Source: Victivallales bacterium (lineage in GTDB: Bacteria > Verrucomicrobiota > Lentisphaeria > Oligosphaerales > Lenti-02). From it: a DNA stretch of 19,733 nucleotides. Positions 7,492-15,677 of this stretch are shown here, piece by piece. Numbering within the stretch: position 1 is the stretch's first letter; every line of letters starts with the position of its first letter. The stretch is taken from the NCBI GenBank assembly GCA_018648945.1, contig JABGQJ010000054.1, forward strand, positions 1-19,733, written 5' to 3'. Both the position numbers and the translations under genes were made by a program. A model generated the notes under the pieces. That model was not told the origin of the DNA and ran no database searches. It saw nothing but the letters and a program-made list of their open reading frames with translations.

Positions 7492-7520
7492 ATTCTATGA
7501 AAGCTGACAAGCCCCGGCAA
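7492..7520 (-). promoter_or_regulatory. Candidate sigma70 promoter of the pseudopilin gene
   Basis: The minus strand shows TTGCCG (plus 7515-7520), a 17-bp spacer, and TAGAAT (plus 7492-7497), a five-of-six match to the -10 consensus. Transcription would begin near 7485, about 40 nt before the ATG. It lies in the 137-bp divergent region shared with the C-S lyase gene; no equally good plus-strand promoter was found there. Confidence 0.45.
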
Positions 7521-7582
7521 GGGCAAAAACGGATATGGCACGCAATCGGGCAGCTCCCACCTCCCACTGAGACCCCATCGAG

Positions 7583-8728
7583 ATGGATATGACAACGGAT
7601 TTCGACAGCATTCTCGACCGACGCGCCACCGCCAGCCTGAAATGGGACCGGTACCCGGACCCCGATGTGATCCCCATGTGGGTGGCGGACATGGACTTCG
7701 CCGCGCCGCCACCGATCCTGCGTGCTCTCCGAGAGCGGCTTGAGCACGGGGTTCTCGGCTACGCCATCCCTACAGGGGAGCTCGCTTCGACCGTGTGCTC
7801 GCACCTGGCACGCGAGTACGCCTGGGAGGTCGATCCAGACTGGCTTGTCTGGCTGCCTGGGGTAGTCCCAGGCCTGAACGCCGCCTGCCGGGCCCACGCC
7901 AACGGCGGGCCGGTGGTCACGCTCACCCCGATCTATCCCCCCTTCCTGACCGCCCCTCCAAACGCAGGCGTGCCTGCGATCTCCGTCCCCCTGGCCGTGC
8001 ACCAGGACCGCTACGAACTCGATTTCCCGGCCCTCCGGGAACAGACTCCGGCCAGTTGCGGACTGCTGCTCCTCTGCAACCCACAGAATCCGGCCGGGTC
8101 CCTGCACAGCGCCGGAGAACTCGCCGAACTCGCGGCCTTCGCCGAGGAACGAGGCCTGATCATCTGCTCGGACGAGATTCACTGTGGCCTGGTGCTGGAG
8201 GAGGGAGTGCGGCACACTCCGTTCGCGGCCCTGAGCAATGGAGCGGCAGCACGGTCGATCGTGCTCATGGCACCGAGTAAGACGTACAACATCCCCGGCC
8301 TCTCCTGCGCCTTCGCGGTCATCCCCAACCCCGAACTCCGCAAGCCCTTCGAACAGGCCATGGATGGCATTGTGCCAGACGTGAATGCCCTTGGCCTGCT
8401 GGCCTGTGAAGTCGCCTACCGCGACTGCGCAGAATGGCACGCGGACCTGATCGCCTACCTGCGCGGCAACCGGGACCTGCTGGAGCAGCGCGTTGCCAGT
8501 CTGCCAGGACTGCGCATGCTCCATCCGGAAGCCACCTATCTGGGCTGGATCGACTGCCGGGAGAGCGGGATCAGCGATCCTGCCGACTTCTTCGAGGGCA
8601 GTGGGGTAGGACTCGACGACGGCGCGATCTACGGCTCGCCGGGCTTCGTGCGGCTCAATTTCGCCTGTCCCCGAGCCCAGCTCGCAGAGGCCCTGGATCG
8701 GATGGAGAACGGGCTCCGACGACGGTAG
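7583..8728 (+). CDS. patB: PatB/MalY-type pyridoxal-phosphate C-S lyase (cystathionine beta-lyase family aminotransferase fold)
   Basis: The 381-residue protein is a fold-type I PLP enzyme of the PatB/MalY group, which cleaves the C-S bond of cystathionine or cysteine conjugates to release a thiol, pyruvate and ammonia. Markers are the N-terminal [16 protein letters not shown] and [17 protein letters not shown], the cofactor-binding NPQNPAG and SDEIHCGLV (Asp pairing with the pyridine nitrogen), and the Schiff-base Lys233 in [12 protein letters not shown] conserved arginine lies in [10 protein letters not shown] near the end. Two in-frame ATGs, 7583 and 7589, are possible; the shorter form resembles family N-termini more closely and neither has a strong ribosome site. 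It is divergent from the pseudopilin gene and convergent with the AICAR transformylase gene. The precise substrate is uncertain, and a housekeeping role in methionine synthesis is as likely as a link to the sulfur genes to its left. Confidence 0.92.
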   Translation: MDMTTDFDSILDRRATASLKWDRYPDPDVIPMWVADMDFAAPPPILRALRERLEHGVLGYAIPTGELASTVCSHLAREYAWEVDPDWLVWLPGVVPGLNAACRAHANGGPVVTLTPIYPPFLTAPPNAGVPAISVPLAVHQDRYELDFPALREQTPASCGLLLLCNPQNPAGSLHSAGELAELAAFAEERGLIICSDEIHCGLVLEEGVRHTPFAALSNGAAARSIVLMAPSKTYNIPGLSCAFAVIPNPELRKPFEQAMDGIVPDVNALGLLACEVAYRDCAEWHADLIAYLRGNRDLLEQRVASLPGLRMLHPEATYLGWIDCRESGISDPADFFEGSGVGLDDGAIYGSPGFVRLNFACPRAQLAEALDRMENGLRRR

Positions 8729-8744
8729 TCGGACGGAGCCCGTT
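8708..8744. terminator. Strong hairpin at the 3' end of the C-S lyase gene
   Basis: AACGGGCTCCG (8708-8718) and CGGAGCCCGTT (8734-8744) form a perfect 11-bp stem around a 15-nt loop. The left arm and loop include the last codons and the stop of the gene. No T-tract follows on either strand, so it is either a terminator of non-canonical form or an RNA 3'-end stabiliser. Its place between convergent genes supports a transcript-end role. Confidence 0.5.
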
Positions 8745-8763
8745 GGCAGAGGCATAGGGCGGA

Positions 8764-8947
8764 ACTGGCCTGGATTGTACATGCGCTCCGTAGCGAGAAC
8801 GCGCAGTGTGCTGTGGATCAGCCCGCTGTGCCAGGTTGCCGGGCGCAGGCGTGTTGGCACCCGTCAAGGTCGGCGTTCTGGCACAACGGGATGAGATGCA
8901 ATGCAATCCGGGTTCGCAGTAGATTCGCGTGGACAATCCAGGCTAGT
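8764..8947. repeat. 184-bp imperfect palindrome between convergent genes
   Basis: The outer arms 8764-8785 and 8926-8947 match at 19 of 22 positions as inverted copies, including an exact 11-bp core GCCTGGATTGT/ACAATCCAGGC. Nested inside, CCCGCTGTGCCAG (8822-8834) and CTGGCACAACGGG (8878-8890) match at 12 of 13. Between them, by hand alignment, about 17 of 31 positions still pair (left arm about 8791-8821). The whole segment can fold into one long hairpin with a loop of about 43 nt. The right arm includes the last codon and stop of the AICAR transformylase gene. It may be a miniature element, a decayed inverted duplication, or a structured bidirectional transcript end. Confidence 0.6.
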
Positions 8948-10061
8948 GGTGACTGAACACGCGTTCGGGAGCATGGTAGAGGGCCACGCCCAGCTCGTTC
9001 GCGCGGGAGATCACGTCCGCATCACGCAACGAACCAGCCGGAGCGATAATCGCCCGCACCCCGGCAGCAGCAGCCACCTCGACGGCGTCTGGGAAGGGGA
9101 AGAAGCCGTCGCTGGCCATGGCCGAGCCCTCGATCTTCTCGGGGCCCTTGTACTTGTTCTCGAACTTCCAGACCGCCTGTTCCACCGCCCCGACGCGATC
9201 CTGTTCGCCAGTACCAACGGCCAGGGAACCGCCGTTTTTGACGATCACCACGCCATTGGAGCGAACGCTGAGGTTCATGTACCAAGCGATCAACAAGTCC
9301 TTGAGCTGTTCGGGCGTCGCTGCCAGCGAGCTGGTCTGGTCGCCCATGCGCTTGTTGGTGCCCGTGGCAATCTTGAGATCCTCGATCCCGTGCACGTGCG
9401 TGAGCAGCGGCCCGGCAACAACCAGGCAGCCGTCGGAGAGAACCTTCACGCTCTGGTACCCGGCCTCGTCGTCGCCCACGTACCTTGGCAACTTGCCCAG
9501 GTCGCCGCACTGTAGGACGCGCATGCTCTTGTTGAGCTTGAAGGTCTCCTGATCGTTGAAGACAGCCAGGGCCTCTTCTTCGAAGCAGGGGGCTACCACG
9601 CATTCCACGAAGGAGGTCATGATCTCCTGGGCAGTCGCCACATCAACCTTCACATTGAAGGCGACGGCACTGCCGAAGGCGGCGCGCGGGTCGCAGTCGC
9701 GGGCCTTCTTGTAGACATCGACCAAGGCGTCACCGGGAACGGCAACCGCCGCGCCGCTGGGATTCACGTGCTTCATGCACGCGCAGGCGGGTTCGGTGAA
9801 GTACTTGATGATGTTCAGCGAGTAGCTGATATCCTCGAGGTTGGTCTGGGAGAGACCGCTCTTGCCAGTCTTCAGCACCGTCATGTCGCCGATCACGGCA
9901 TTTGCCGGGGGCTTGTAGAAGGCGGCCGTCTGGTGGGGGTTGGTGCCGTAGCGGAGGTCATCGACCTTCTCGTAGCTCTGGCCAAGCCACTCGACCTGGT
10001 CGGGGTAGCTGCCCACGTTGCGCGAAAGATAGGTGGACCGGGAGAGTTTCTCGCTAGCCAT
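8943..10061 (-). CDS. purH: Stand-alone AICAR transformylase (PurH C-terminal domain only)
   Basis: This enzyme adds a formyl group from 10-formyl-tetrahydrofolate to AICAR, the penultimate step of de novo IMP synthesis. In most bacteria it is the C-terminal domain of a protein of about 520 residues that also carries IMP cyclohydrolase at its N-terminus. Here the chain is 372 residues and begins directly before the transformylase hallmark LRYGTNPHQ (residues 36-44), so the cyclohydrolase domain is absent. The catalytic Lys97-His98 lie in KHVNPSG, where bifunctional enzymes usually read NPCG. SDGFFPFPD and PAGSLRD are also present. The start ATG 10061 has an AGGA ribosome site 8 nt upstream, and no upstream remnant of the missing domain is seen. 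It is the last gene of the lptD-aminotransferase-ABC exporter run, 48 bp after the exporter gene. An IMP cyclohydrolase must be encoded elsewhere. Confidence 0.93.
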   Translation of the reverse strand: MASEKLSRSTYLSRNVGSYPDQVEWLGQSYEKVDDLRYGTNPHQTAAFYKPPANAVIGDMTVLKTGKSGLSQTNLEDISYSLNIIKYFTEPACACMKHVNPSGAAVAVPGDALVDVYKKARDCDPRAAFGSAVAFNVKVDVATAQEIMTSFVECVVAPCFEEEALAVFNDQETFKLNKSMRVLQCGDLGKLPRYVGDDEAGYQSVKVLSDGCLVVAGPLLTHVHGIEDLKIATGTNKRMGDQTSSLAATPEQLKDLLIAWYMNLSVRSNGVVIVKNGGSLAVGTGEQDRVGAVEQAVWKFENKYKGPEKIEGSAMASDGFFPFPDAVEVAAAAGVRAIIAPAGSLRDADVISRANELGVALYHAPERVFSHH

Positions 10062-10109
10062 GGTCTGTTCCTTTCCGGGAGTGAAGGTCGAGTGTCGGCT
10101 GGTAACGTA

Positions 10110-12059
10110 TCATGAAAACTGCATCTCGCAGAGCCGGTGGTAGCGACCGCCCTGCGCCAGAAGCTCGTCGTGGGTGCCCCGCTCGATCACCCGCCCCCTG
10201 TCCAGGACCAGGATCTGGTCAGCGTGCTTGATCGTGCTCAGCCGGTGGGCAATGGCGAAGGTGGTACGGTCCGCCATGACGTGGTTGATTGCCTCCTGCA
10301 CCAGCTGTTCAGTTACGGTGTCGAGGGCATTTGTCGCCTCGTCAAGGATGAGAATGGGGGGATTCTTCAGGATGGCCCTGGCAATGGCCACGCGCTGCCG
10401 CTGGCCGCCGCTGAGCTTGCAGCCCTTCTCGCCCACGCCCCGCTCGTAGCCTTCGGGTTCTTCCATGATGAACTCGTGGGCATTGGCCTGTTTGGCGGCC
10501 TCGACCACCGCCGCCTCGGTGGCGGACGGCCGACCATAGAGGATGTTGTTGCCGATCGTGTCGTTGAAGAGGATGGTCTCCTGGGTCACCACCCCGATCA
10601 GGTTGCGGAGAGCCACCATGTCCACATCCCGCAGATCGTGCCCATCAATCAGGATACGTCCCTCGGTCGGGTCGTAGAACCGGGCCACCAGATTGGCGAT
10701 GGTGCTCTTTCCTGAGCCCGTCTCGCCCACAAAAGCGATGACACTGCCGTGCGGCATCTCGAAGGCGATATCCTCCAGAACCTGGGCCCCGCCCTTCTCG
10801 TAGCAGAACCCGACCTTGTCAAAGACAATGCGGTCCGAGAAGCTCGCCAGCGGAACCGGGTTATCGCTGACCGGGAGGGTGGTATCGGTGTCAAGAAGCT
10901 CGAAGATGCGGTCCGTGGCGGCGGCGCAGCGCTGCAGCTGGACATTGATTTTGGCAAGCAGTTTGACGGGCTTGTAGGCCTGCGTCGCGGCATAGCCGAT
11001 GGTGACGAGAATCTCGAGCTCCACGTGTTTGATATGACAGACCACGACGAATCCACAGGCGACGGTGATCGCGGCAAACTGCATCAGCGGCGTCATCAGA
11101 ATCTCCGCCCCCAATGCCCGAATCACCACCCGGAAGTACTTCTCGTTCTCACGGGAGAAACGAGCCGATTCGTGCTCCTCCATATTGAAGGCCTTGACCA
11201 CCCGAATCCCGGTGAAGGTCTCCTGCATGCGCGAGACCAGGACCGAAACCCCGGCCAGCGCCCGTCTGGCATAGCGCTTTAGCGCACGAGCGAGATACGC
11301 GATGGGGAAGATGCAGAGGGGAAACACCAGTAGGAGAAGGAACAGGAACTTCAGCAGGCCGGTACCCCAGATCAGGACGACAACCACGCCCATGGGCACG
11401 AGCACCAGCACCGGGGAAAGAATGATGTCCGCGAAGGTGTTCGAGATCACGTTCTCGACCATGGATATGTCGTACGTACAGCGACTGATCAGCTTGCCTG
11501 CATCCTGCTGCCCGTAGAAGGCCAGGGATTGCTGCTGCAGGTGGCGGAAGAGCCGCGTCCGGATATCCGTCACTACGCGCGAGCCCACCCAGCGCAGCAT
11601 GTAGCGGTTCACAAACCGCCCCGCTGCTTGGAGGAAGAAGAACAGGAGCAGCCCGCCAACGATGAGAATCACAAGTTGCAGGCTGATCCCCCCGTCCTTC
11701 TCGATGGGGATACCCAGCCAGCTCGCGATCCGGAGAAGCAACGAAGGCTTCTCCGGCGCCCCAGTCGGCGGGTCCGGGACCTCCCCTGCCGCCGATGCCC
11801 GCCCAGGGGCGTCCAGCGAGGAATCCTGCTTGGCTCTAGTGGCCGGGCGCACACCGGCCGCCGGGGCCAGGATCTCCTTGGCCGTCCTCTCCCCCTTGAG
11901 GACCTTCATGGCCGAGGGGATCATCGCGGTGACTCCGCCAACCCCACCCCCAACCACGAGGCCGGCCAGGATGCCGATCACCAGACGCGTACTGTATGGC
12001 TTGGCAAACGTGCGGATCAGTCGCACATAGGTTGCGAACGTGCTTGCTTCTTGACTCAT
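10110..12059 (-). CDS. msbA: MsbA-like ABC exporter (fused membrane and ATPase domains)
   Basis: This 649-residue half-transporter probably works as a homodimer in the inner membrane; given its neighbours, it likely flips lipid A-core or another lipid-linked glycan. The first transmembrane helix is at about 26-47 and the second at 125-145, with more helices to about residue 390 and the ATPase from about 410. ATPase motifs are Walker A GETGSGKST (445-453), signature LSGGQ (549-553), Walker B ILILDE (569-574) and switch His605. The link between helices 1 and 2 is long, at about 75 residues, and rich in Ala, Pro and charged residues; in standard MsbA it is a short periplasmic loop. The ATG lies 3 bp after the aminotransferase stop, so translation is probably coupled. 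Drug exporters share this architecture; the MsbA reading rests on context and similarity. Confidence 0.88.
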   Translation of the reverse strand: MSQEASTFATYVRLIRTFAKPYSTRLVIGILAGLVVGGGVGGVTAMIPSAMKVLKGERTAKEILAPAAGVRPATRAKQDSSLDAPGRASAAGEVPDPPTGAPEKPSLLLRIASWLGIPIEKDGGISLQLVILIVGGLLLFFFLQAAGRFVNRYMLRWVGSRVVTDIRTRLFRHLQQQSLAFYGQQDAGKLISRCTYDISMVENVISNTFADIILSPVLVLVPMGVVVVLIWGTGLLKFLFLLLLVFPLCIFPIAYLARALKRYARRALAGVSVLVSRMQETFTGIRVVKAFNMEEHESARFSRENEKYFRVVIRALGAEILMTPLMQFAAITVACGFVVVCHIKHVELEILVTIGYAATQAYKPVKLLAKINVQLQRCAAATDRIFELLDTDTTLPVSDNPVPLASFSDRIVFDKVGFCYEKGGAQVLEDIAFEMPHGSVIAFVGETGSGKSTIANLVARFYDPTEGRILIDGHDLRDVDMVALRNLIGVVTQETILFNDTIGNNILYGRPSATEAAVVEAAKQANAHEFIMEEPEGYERGVGEKGCKLSGGQRQRVAIARAILKNPPILILDEATNALDTVTEQLVQEAINHVMADRTTFAIAHRLSTIKHADQILVLDRGRVIERGTHDELLAQGGRYHRLCEMQFS

Positions 12060-12062
12060 AGG

Positions 12063-13196
12063 CTAGGCAGTCGTTCCGGTAAGCAGACGCGAGATGCTGT
12101 CGACCACGTGGCGGCGCTGTTCGGCAACAAGCTCGGGGTAGACGGGCAGGGCAAGAGTCTCCTTGGCGGCGGCTTCGGAGGCGGGGAAATCGCCTTCCTT
12201 GTGCCCCAGTTCAGCGAAGCACTCCTGGAGATGCAGAGGTACGGGGTAGTACACGTTGCAGCCTACGCCACCCTCCTTCAGGCCGTCCCAGACCGCCTGA
12301 CGACGGTCGGCGGGGAGACGAACGATGTACTGGTTCCGCACATGGCAGGTCGTGTAGTCGGCCACCTGCGGCAGACCGACCAGGGGCGCGACCGGGGAGG
12401 CGGCGAAGAGCCGCTCGTAGTCCGCCGCATTGGCCTGGCGGCCAGCGGCCCACGCGTCAAGGTGGCGCAGCTTCACATCCAGCACGGCCGCCTGGAGGGC
12501 GTCGATCCGGAAGTTGCCGCCGACATGGGCATGGTAGTAGCTGGGGAACATGCCGTGATTCCGGAACATGGCCAAACGCTCGCCCCGGTCCGCGTGCGTG
12601 CTGACCACCATGCCGGCGTCGCCGAAGCCGCCGAGGTTCTTGCTCGGGAAAAAGCTGAAGCAGCAGTAGTCGCCCAAGGTCCCCGCCTGGCGTCCCTTGT
12701 ACTCCGCCCCGATGGCCTGGGCTGCATCCTCGATCACCAACAGTCCATGCTTTGCGGCGATCTCGTTGATCGGGTCCATGTCGGCCGTCTGGCCGTAGAG
12801 GTGAACGGGGATGATCGCCTTGGTGCGGTCGGTGATCTTCTCCTCGATCCCCGCCGGGTCGATGTTGTAGGTTGCCGGATCGATGTCCACGAACACGGGC
12901 CTGGCGCCGACCCGCCAGATCGCGCCGGCCGTGGCGAAGAAGGTGTAGGGGGAGGTGATCACCTCGTCGCCCGCTCCGATGCCTTCGACCATCAGGGCCA
13001 TCAACAAGGCATCCGAGCCCGAGGAGACGCCACACGCCACGGGAACACCGCAATACTCGGCCACACTGGCCTCGAAGGCGACAACCTTGGGACCCAGGAT
13101 GAAATACTGGGAGTCGCAGACCTCATCGATGACGGGACGGATCTCGTCGCGAATCGCGGCGTACTGGGCTTTCAGATCAAGAAGAGGTACCTGCAT
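12063..13196 (-). CDS. DegT/DnrJ/EryC1/StrS-family nucleotide-sugar aminotransferase
   Basis: The 377-residue PLP enzyme transfers an amino group to a keto-sugar nucleotide. Motifs include the N-terminal VPLLDLKAQY, SSGSDALLMAL (about residues 58-68), DEVITSPYTFFATAGAI, IIPVHLYGQTADMD, the PLP-contacting EDAAQ (Asp157) and the Schiff-base Lys186 in FFPSKNLGGFGDAG. Length and order are typical of the family (about 370-390). The start ATG 13196 has an AGGGA ribosome site. It lies between lptD and the MsbA-like gene, so an amino sugar for lipid A or core is a natural guess. The GnnB enzymes, which with the oxidoreductase GnnA make UDP-GlcNAc3N for 3-amino lipid A, are in this family, but so are WbpE/WlbC- and QdtB-type enzymes for O-antigen sugars. 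No GnnA-like gene is in the window, so the product remains open. Confidence 0.92.
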   Translation of the reverse strand: MQVPLLDLKAQYAAIRDEIRPVIDEVCDSQYFILGPKVVAFEASVAEYCGVPVACGVSSGSDALLMALMVEGIGAGDEVITSPYTFFATAGAIWRVGARPVFVDIDPATYNIDPAGIEEKITDRTKAIIPVHLYGQTADMDPINEIAAKHGLLVIEDAAQAIGAEYKGRQAGTLGDYCCFSFFPSKNLGGFGDAGMVVSTHADRGERLAMFRNHGMFPSYYHAHVGGNFRIDALQAAVLDVKLRHLDAWAAGRQANAADYERLFAASPVAPLVGLPQVADYTTCHVRNQYIVRLPADRRQAVWDGLKEGGVGCNVYYPVPLHLQECFAELGHKEGDFPASEAAAKETLALPVYPELVAEQRRHVVDSISRLLTGTTA

Positions 13197-13238
13197 GGTT
13201 CGGTCCCTGCCTGTTTCTCAAACACTCCGTAAACTGGC

Positions 13239-13261
13239 GACCCGCGGCATGACCGCGGATC
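13239..13261. other. Hairpin between lptD and the aminotransferase gene
   Basis: GACCCGCGG (13239-13247) and CCGCGGATC (13253-13261) form a 9-bp stem with one G-U pair and a 5-nt loop, within the 107-bp gap 13197-13303. No T-tract follows on the minus strand, so full termination is unlikely. It could mark a partial transcript end or processing point that lowers expression of the downstream genes relative to lptD. Confidence 0.4.
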
Positions 13262-13303
13262 GTGGGTGGATCTGCATGTGGGACAGGGGCGGGCGTTGCG
13301 AGC

Positions 13304-15655
13304 CTAGATGCCACCATCGATACGCATGCTGGGGAAGGCCTTCAGACTCAGCATGACGCTGACGAAGAAGTCGCCGTTGTCCTGGCCAACGGCAAGCGAC
13401 CCCATCCAGCAGTGCAGATCCCGGATGATTTCCAGCGAGCTGTGGGCCACCTCGCCATCCACCACGTCGTAGGCGAGCGCGAGGCGCCCGGTCGTCTTCG
13501 CATTGATCGGCAGAGTCAACTCCGCCTTCAACCATTGTGCCTCCTCGAGGGGCATCGCGTACAGGTTGTTTTCGCCGGTGAAATCAAGCAACGAACTGCC
13601 CATGGAGTACAGGGAACGGGGCACGTATTCGTTGCGGAAGATGTAGGCCAGAGACAGCTGACGACGCTCGTCGCGCCCCAGCTTCACCCCCAGTTCCGCC
13701 CGGTTCAACTCCCCTTCGTCCAGGTCGAACACCATGGTGTTCCAGAACTCGATGCCCTCGCGCGGATAGACCTCGATGCGGTTGGCCAGATTGCCCAGCG
13801 CCCCGTGCTCGGCATCCGGCTCACTTAGGCCGTCGGTGCCCATCGCCAACGCATCGACGGAGTAATGCGCCTGCTTGTTAGCATGGAAATCGGCGTAGGT
13901 CTGCATGCGGGCAAGCGTGTAGATCTTGCCGTGGCGCCTCGTCTGGACGCGCTGGTTGACCCCGACCCGGACGAAATTCATCTCCGCCAAGCGGTCGTTC
14001 TGGTCGAAGAGATAGAGATTCTCGCGGTCCTCGGAGGGGTCGGAGACGTAGGTGTAGTTCACGTAGGGCTGGACCACATGGCGCAGGCCGTCGATCTCCA
14101 GCGTGCCGTTCTTGTAGTCGTGCCAGGTGCGGTACAGCTTGGTGCTCACTTCCAGGCCCAGTTCCCCGGCGAAGTTGGTCACGCCGCTCCCGTCGTCATC
14201 GTAGGACGGCAGGGAAGCGAAGGGATAGAAAGCCTGGTTCGCGTCGTCGTGCGCAGCCAGCATGGCCAGGTCAAGATCGCTGACCGCACCTTCGCTGGAA
14301 TCCGAGTACCAGACGGCCTGGAAGCCGGCGCGGGGGACGAACTGGAGTTCGCCGAGGGAGAACGGCGCATAGATGGTGTTCACCCAGTTGGCCCGCCAGC
14401 TCTCGTAGTCCTCGGCATTCAGCGTGTCGGTGCCGCCGGGAGTCATCGGCTGGTCGAACTCGCGCCAACTCATCTGGTAGTGGCCAAAAGTCAGGTCGCT
14501 CTGCAGGTAGAGAGGGAGCCCAAAGACCTGCTGCCGCGGCAGCAGCAAATGCAGCTCGGGCAACTGCTCGACGGCGGTGTAGAAGTCATTCACCCTGGGC
14601 CGGGCCGCAACCGAGAGACCGAACCGCTCGGCACCCCAGGTGAGATCCACATAGGAATAGGGCTGCGGACTGCGGTCGTATTCCTTCTCGAACCAATCTT
14701 CGAACATGTCGATGTCGCTGAAGGCGTTCACCTGCGCCCGCAAGGCCAGATCCTGGCGCAGATCGAGGCGCTGGTAGAGGCTCAGACGATAGCGAATGTC
14801 CTCGGTCTCGAACCGCCGGTTGTAGCCATCCATCGTCTCCGGCGTGTCCATGTCGTTCATGCCATAGACCAGGAAGTCAGTCTCGGAGCGAGCCAGATTC
14901 AAGCGAGTCCGGTTCCCGACCGCGATGCCATTCTTGCTGCGCAAGTCAAGCATGAACTTGGTGTTCCCGTAGTCGCCGATCCGGTAGCTTCTGGCGAGCA
15001 TGAGGTAGGCCCCCCAGTCGCTCGAGTAACCGGGCTTGATCCCGAGATTCCCGCCCTCCGTGTTCGAGTCACCAAGGAGCAGGGGCCAGTAGAAGATCGG
15101 CACCTTGCCGACGCGGTAGACGGTGTGGTAGGCCCGGAACTTGCCGTTCGGGTAGTAGGTGATGCGCTTGGCGCTGATCGAGTAGTGGGGAATCTCGTAG
15201 TCGCAAGTCGTGACCCGCGGGGCCATCATGGTGGACCGCCCGTCCGCCTGGCGCTCGGCACTCTCGGCATGCCCGTACCAGGGACCAGCCTTCAGATCGA
15301 ACACGCCAGTCGAGAAGGCCCGAGTCTCGAAGTTCCCCGAGATGTCCGGCCCCTTCCAGATGCGCTCGCCAGCGGTGAAGACCACGTTGCCCTTCGCCGC
15401 CACGTCCTTGGTCTTCTCGTTCAGCAGGACTTCATCCGCCTCGAGAACCATCCCCCGGTACTCGATCCGCACCTGCTTCGCCGGAGTGCCCGAGGCCGTC
15501 GCGACCCCGGTCTTCGTGTTGTACTCCACACTCTCTGCCTGGATATCGAGCGGCGCGCCCTTCTCCTCGGCAGCGCGAGAGGGAGGTACGGCCGCCAGCG
15601 TGAACGCCAAGCCCAAGATGACAACGCCCAGGAATCGATTCATCACACTTGCCAT
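13304..15655 (-). CDS. lptD: LPS-assembly outer-membrane protein (LptD/OstA family)
   Basis: LptD is the beta-barrel that inserts lipopolysaccharide into the outer leaflet of the outer membrane. The 783-residue protein starts at ATG 15655, supported by a GAGGAG ribosome site 7 nt upstream. A signal peptide follows (about residues 1-28, cleavage after PPSRA). An OstA jellyroll domain follows at about 36-120 (LDIQAESVEYNTKTGVA, VLEADEVLLNEKTKDVAAKG), then the family segment VTTCDYEIPHYSISAKRITYYP and the strand leading into PIFYWPLL. From about residue 190 there is a long alternating beta-strand region ending RDLHCWMGSLAV...LSLKAFP. The only two cysteines are Cys151, in the post-jellyroll segment, and Cys749, in the last strands. 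It heads a minus-strand run with the aminotransferase and MsbA-like genes. Its presence shows the host makes LPS. Confidence 0.92.
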   Translation of the reverse strand: MASVMNRFLGVVILGLAFTLAAVPPSRAAEEKGAPLDIQAESVEYNTKTGVATASGTPAKQVRIEYRGMVLEADEVLLNEKTKDVAAKGNVVFTAGERIWKGPDISGNFETRAFSTGVFDLKAGPWYGHAESAERQADGRSTMMAPRVTTCDYEIPHYSISAKRITYYPNGKFRAYHTVYRVGKVPIFYWPLLLGDSNTEGGNLGIKPGYSSDWGAYLMLARSYRIGDYGNTKFMLDLRSKNGIAVGNRTRLNLARSETDFLVYGMNDMDTPETMDGYNRRFETEDIRYRLSLYQRLDLRQDLALRAQVNAFSDIDMFEDWFEKEYDRSPQPYSYVDLTWGAERFGLSVAARPRVNDFYTAVEQLPELHLLLPRQQVFGLPLYLQSDLTFGHYQMSWREFDQPMTPGGTDTLNAEDYESWRANWVNTIYAPFSLGELQFVPRAGFQAVWYSDSSEGAVSDLDLAMLAAHDDANQAFYPFASLPSYDDDGSGVTNFAGELGLEVSTKLYRTWHDYKNGTLEIDGLRHVVQPYVNYTYVSDPSEDRENLYLFDQNDRLAEMNFVRVGVNQRVQTRRHGKIYTLARMQTYADFHANKQAHYSVDALAMGTDGLSEPDAEHGALGNLANRIEVYPREGIEFWNTMVFDLDEGELNRAELGVKLGRDERRQLSLAYIFRNEYVPRSLYSMGSSLLDFTGENNLYAMPLEEAQWLKAELTLPINAKTTGRLALAYDVVDGEVAHSSLEIIRDLHCWMGSLAVGQDNGDFFVSVMLSLKAFPSMRIDGGI

Positions 15656-15677
15656 GACTGAACTCCTCGGCCTTCAG

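Noticed and set aside
7442..8860. 472-codon minus-strand ORF opposite the C-S lyase gene
   Set aside because: Shadow of a gene with intact PLP motifs; it also overlaps the pseudopilin start and its promoter.
11529..13232. 567-codon plus-strand ORF opposite the ABC exporter and aminotransferase genes
   Set aside because: Antisense shadow: the opposite strand holds all conserved ABC and PLP motifs, while this frame is Arg/Gly/His-rich without domains.
13865..15661. 598-codon plus-strand ORF opposite lptD
   Set aside because: Val/Gln/His-rich shadow frame without signal peptide or domain; lptD on the other strand has signal peptide, OstA domain and typical C-terminus.
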